The position numbers were made by a program, and so were the translations under genes. 7,854 nt of DNA, taken from CANHEE01 sp043777755 (GTDB lineage: Bacteria > Bacteroidota > Bacteroidia > Chitinophagales > Saprospiraceae). The stretch's first letter is position 1; each line of letters begins with the position of its first letter. The notes beneath the pieces are model-generated. The model was not told the origin of the DNA. It worked only from the letters and a program-made list of their open reading frames with translations, and searched no databases. The stretch lies in NCBI GenBank assembly GCA_043777755.1, contig JAYWHK010000236.1:1-7854 (forward strand), read 5' to 3'. Shown here one piece after another: positions 6,063 through 7,854 of the stretch.

Positions 6063-6360
6063 ATTTAAAATATAAAAATAACAAAAAAAACGCCTGTCCC
6101 GTTATTCACGAAACAGACGCATCAAAACAAAACGAAAAACCAACTTTAAACAAGTATCTTTGAAATCCTTTGTACGGATTATTATTTATCTCTTAAAAAC
6201 TTTTGCTTTATAACTTATATACTCTATAAACGATTAAGTAACCAAAATAATTTCATTACAAGTGTTAATTTTTTACTAAAGTGTAATTTTTACTTTATCA
6301 CTTTTAAATAAGACACTGTATAAAGACAAAACGTTGGCTAAAAAGTTTATTTTTTTGTAA
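6063..6360. other. Non-coding gap between convergent DUF4230 and degQ-like genes
   Basis: No plausible gene is present in this 298-bp AT-rich stretch. It holds the minus-strand terminator at 6083-6120, an isolated plus-strand TATCTTTG (6155-6162), and a small hairpin, AATCC with GGATT, at about 6165-6181. Confidence 0.5.
6083..6120 (-). terminator. Minus-strand intrinsic terminator
   Basis: Read on the minus strand, GCGTCTGTTTCGT pairs with ACGGGACAGGCGT around the loop GAATA, a 13-bp stem with four G-U pairs, followed directly by T8. On the plus strand the G-U pairs become A-C mismatches and no T-tract follows, so it is directional. It would end transcripts from the degQ-like gene, whose stop is 240 bp upstream, just before they run antisense into the DUF4230 gene. 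Confidence 0.6.
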
Positions 6361-7536
6361 TTATTTATCCGTAGGATTCATCCCTTTTAATTTTACAGGA
6401 ATTTCTTTTGTCGCAGAACCACGAACAATCGTTAAGTTCACTACGTCGCCAACCCTTGCGGAAGCTACTTTTTCCATCAATTCATTGCCATTTTTGACAT
6501 CTTGACCATTGACTTTTACAATAACGTCTTCTACTTGCAAGCCCGCAGAACGAGCAGAACCACCAGCAATTAATTTATCAACCACAACGCCTTTTGAAAC
6601 GTTCACTTCCAATTCTTTTGCCGTTTCGTCGTCCAAATCAGAAATATTCACGCCCAAATAACCACGTTGATAAGAACCATGTTTGATAATGTCATCAACT
6701 ACTTTTGTCATTAAATTTACAGGAATTGCAAAAGAATAGCCTTCATAAGAGCCTGTATGTGTCATAATTGCCGTATTGATACCAATTAATTTGCCCGTAG
6801 AAGCGTCCACCAAAGCACCACCACTGTTTCCAGGATTCACAGGAGCATCTGTCTGAATATAAGACTCCAACTTACGGTTAGACTTTTCCAAACCACGACC
6901 TTTTGCACTGATAATACCAGCGGTCACTGTCGAAGTCAAATCAAAAGGATTGCCTACTGCCAAAACCCATTGACCAACTTTTGCTACATCGGAGTTGCCG
7001 TAAGGCATCGCCACCAATTTGTCCGCTTGAATTTTTAACACCGCCAAATCAATCTCTGGCGCACGACCAATCAATTTTGCTTTGTATTGACGATTGTCGT
7101 TCAAAGTCACTTGAAATTCGTCGCCAAACTCAATAACGTGGTTGTTTGTTACTATATAACCATCATTATTGATGATAACACCCGAACCACTACCCGCTTT
7201 GGGCTGCATTCCGCCTCTGAACATCTGATAAAATGGGTTTTGATTTTCCATTTGCTCTTGTTCACGCTGCATTTTCTCTTCACTTTCGGTAGTCTTGATA
7301 TGCACTACTGCATCCACCGCTGTCGCAGCTGCCACAGTGAAATCAGGTACACCGCCGCCAACGGGGCCGCCAGTTATGCCGTCTAAAAAATTAACTTGTT
7401 TTGCGGTTGCGCTTATTTCTGCTTTTTTAGCTTGCTGATTTTGAACAAAAGTAACGCCACCTACGGTCACTACTCCACCGATCATTGCCGCAGCAACCAT
7501 TGATAACCAATTCTTCATATTTGTGTTGTTTGTCAT
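6361..7536 (-). CDS. degQ: HtrA/DegQ-type periplasmic serine protease with one PDZ domain
   Basis: A 391-residue envelope quality-control protease of the trypsin-like HtrA family, which degrades or chaperones misfolded exported proteins. A short N-terminal hydrophobic segment (about 10-30) serves as signal anchor or signal peptide. The protease domain (about 64-285) contains GSGVIINNDGYIVTNNHV with catalytic H133, EIDLAVLKI with D163, and PVNPGNSGGALVD with nucleophile S238; the triad is complete. The acidic Gln/Glu-rich insert at 84-107 corresponds to loop LA. A single PDZ domain follows (about 290-385, YLGVNI to GSARSAGLQVEDVIVKVNG). DegP and DegQ normally have two PDZ domains and 450-500 residues, so the architecture resembles DegS or short HtrA forms, and the symbol is only approximate. 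ATG at 7536 and ATG at 7518 (MKNWLS) are both possible starts; the first fits the upstream -7 box. Transcribed alone. Confidence 0.9.
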   Translation of the reverse strand: MTNNTNMKNWLSMVAAAMIGGVVTVGGVTFVQNQQAKKAEISATAKQVNFLDGITGGPVGGGVPDFTVAAATAVDAVVHIKTTESEEKMQREQEQMENQNPFYQMFRGGMQPKAGSGSGVIINNDGYIVTNNHVIEFGDEFQVTLNDNRQYKAKLIGRAPEIDLAVLKIQADKLVAMPYGNSDVAKVGQWVLAVGNPFDLTSTVTAGIISAKGRGLEKSNRKLESYIQTDAPVNPGNSGGALVDASTGKLIGINTAIMTHTGSYEGYSFAIPVNLMTKVVDDIIKHGSYQRGYLGVNISDLDDETAKELEVNVSKGVVVDKLIAGGSARSAGLQVEDVIVKVNGQDVKNGNELMEKVASARVGDVVNLTIVRGSATKEIPVKLKGMNPTDK

Positions 7537-7559
7537 AAAATAAATTTTGAATTCGTTTG

Positions 7560-7567
7560 CAAAAATA
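7560..7567 (-). promoter_or_regulatory. Candidate -7 box for the degQ-like gene
   Basis: The minus strand reads TATTTTTG, fitting TAnnTTTG, 23 bp before the ATG at 7536. No -33 TTG is present at the usual spacing. The box overlaps the left arm of the 7564-7648 inverted repeat. Confidence 0.35.
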
Positions 7568-7648
7568 ACGATTATTTGTTTTTTTATTTTTGTAAGAAAA
7601 ATAATTTTAACGCAATTTTAACAATTCACGTTAGACCTAATCGTTATT
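7564..7648. repeat. 11-bp inverted repeat upstream of degQ
   Basis: AATAACGATTA (7564-7574) and TAATCGTTATT (7638-7648) are perfect inverted copies 63 bp apart. The left arm touches the candidate degQ -7 box, so paired operator sites are possible. Chance is also possible in AT-rich DNA. Confidence 0.4.
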
Positions 7649-7766
7649 TATGAAAGATGTATATAAGACGCTAAAGGTTGTATCTAAAGTTCATTTTGAT
7701 TGTCAAAAATATGTCATAAGGAAATGATGAATGATAAATCGTCAGTGAATCAATACACTGAAAACT

Positions 7767-7830
7767 ACGGAGAAGTTTAAAAATCGTAGATTTTTGAACA
7801 AACTCTGCGCTCTCTGCGCCTCTGCGTGGT
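7767..7830. repeat. Second CACGGAG/CTCTGCG-type intergenic repeat
   Basis: The left remnant ACGGAGAA (7767-7774) is followed by a small hairpin AAAAATC/GATTTTT (7779-7785 with 7789-7795) and a right arm running from AACTCTGCG to CTGCGTGGT (7801-7830). The order of left arm, central A/T hairpin and CTCT...CGTGGT right arm mirrors the element at 731-817. The left arm is shorter and the right arm carries CTCTGCG in place of CTCCG. Confidence 0.6.
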
Positions 7831-7854
7831 CTAAAAATAAATTCTCAAAGAGAA

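Larger units (their letters stand above)
7537..7854. other. Intergenic region upstream of the degQ-like gene
   Basis: No credible coding sequence is found in these 318 bases. Besides the candidate promoter, an inverted repeat and the right-end repeat annotated separately, 7649-7766 holds nothing I can identify. Confidence 0.5.

Noticed and set aside
7087..7386. Plus-strand open frame of 99 codons
   Set aside because: It is antisense to the HtrA protease domain including the catalytic His region, with no recognisable domain of its own.

Overview
The window looks like a chromosomal stretch from a low-GC member of the Bacteroidota. Four things suggest this. The DUF4293 and DUF4230 proteins are typical of that phylum. 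There is a 43-codon gene for ribosomal protein THX. Start codons lack Shine-Dalgarno sequences. Several genes are preceded by the TAnnTTTG -7 box used by the Bacteroidota housekeeping sigma factor. The order cannot be fixed from the sequence; a Cytophagia-like organism is my best guess.

Layout, left to right. (1) A plus-strand short-chain dehydrogenase (114-671) that has lost its N-terminal third, including the NAD(P)-binding glycine motif. (2) A fold-back repeat (731-817) with a terminator-like core. (3) A complete FadJ-like enoyl-CoA hydratase/3-hydroxyacyl-CoA dehydrogenase of fatty-acid beta-oxidation (929-3052). (4) A compact array of tandem and inverted repeats (3052-3162) filling the gap between two convergent stop codons. 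(5) A minus-strand membrane O-acyltransferase of the WecH/OafA type (3167-4240). (6) The divergent ribosomal protein THX gene (4457-4588) with the best promoter of the window, followed by a strong bidirectional terminator (4631-4668). (7) A minus-strand DUF4293 membrane protein (4676-5119). (8) A 180-bp fold-back element with terminal inverted repeats and an 8-bp target duplication (5171-5350). (9) A plus-strand DUF4230 protein (5460-6062). (10) A non-coding gap with a minus-strand terminator. (11) A minus-strand HtrA/DegQ-type periplasmic protease (6361-7536). (12) A promoter region and a second copy of the CACGGAG-type repeat (7767-7830) at the right end.

The genes do not form one operon. 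Orientations alternate and nearly every gene has its own promoter or terminator. They are best read as separate housekeeping functions: fatty-acid oxidation, surface or polysaccharide acylation, ribosome, envelope quality control and two small membrane proteins. I find no defence island, CRISPR array, tRNA, rRNA or transposase. The most notable content is in the intergenic repeats, especially the non-autonomous mobile element at 5171-5350 and the repeat array at 3052-3162.
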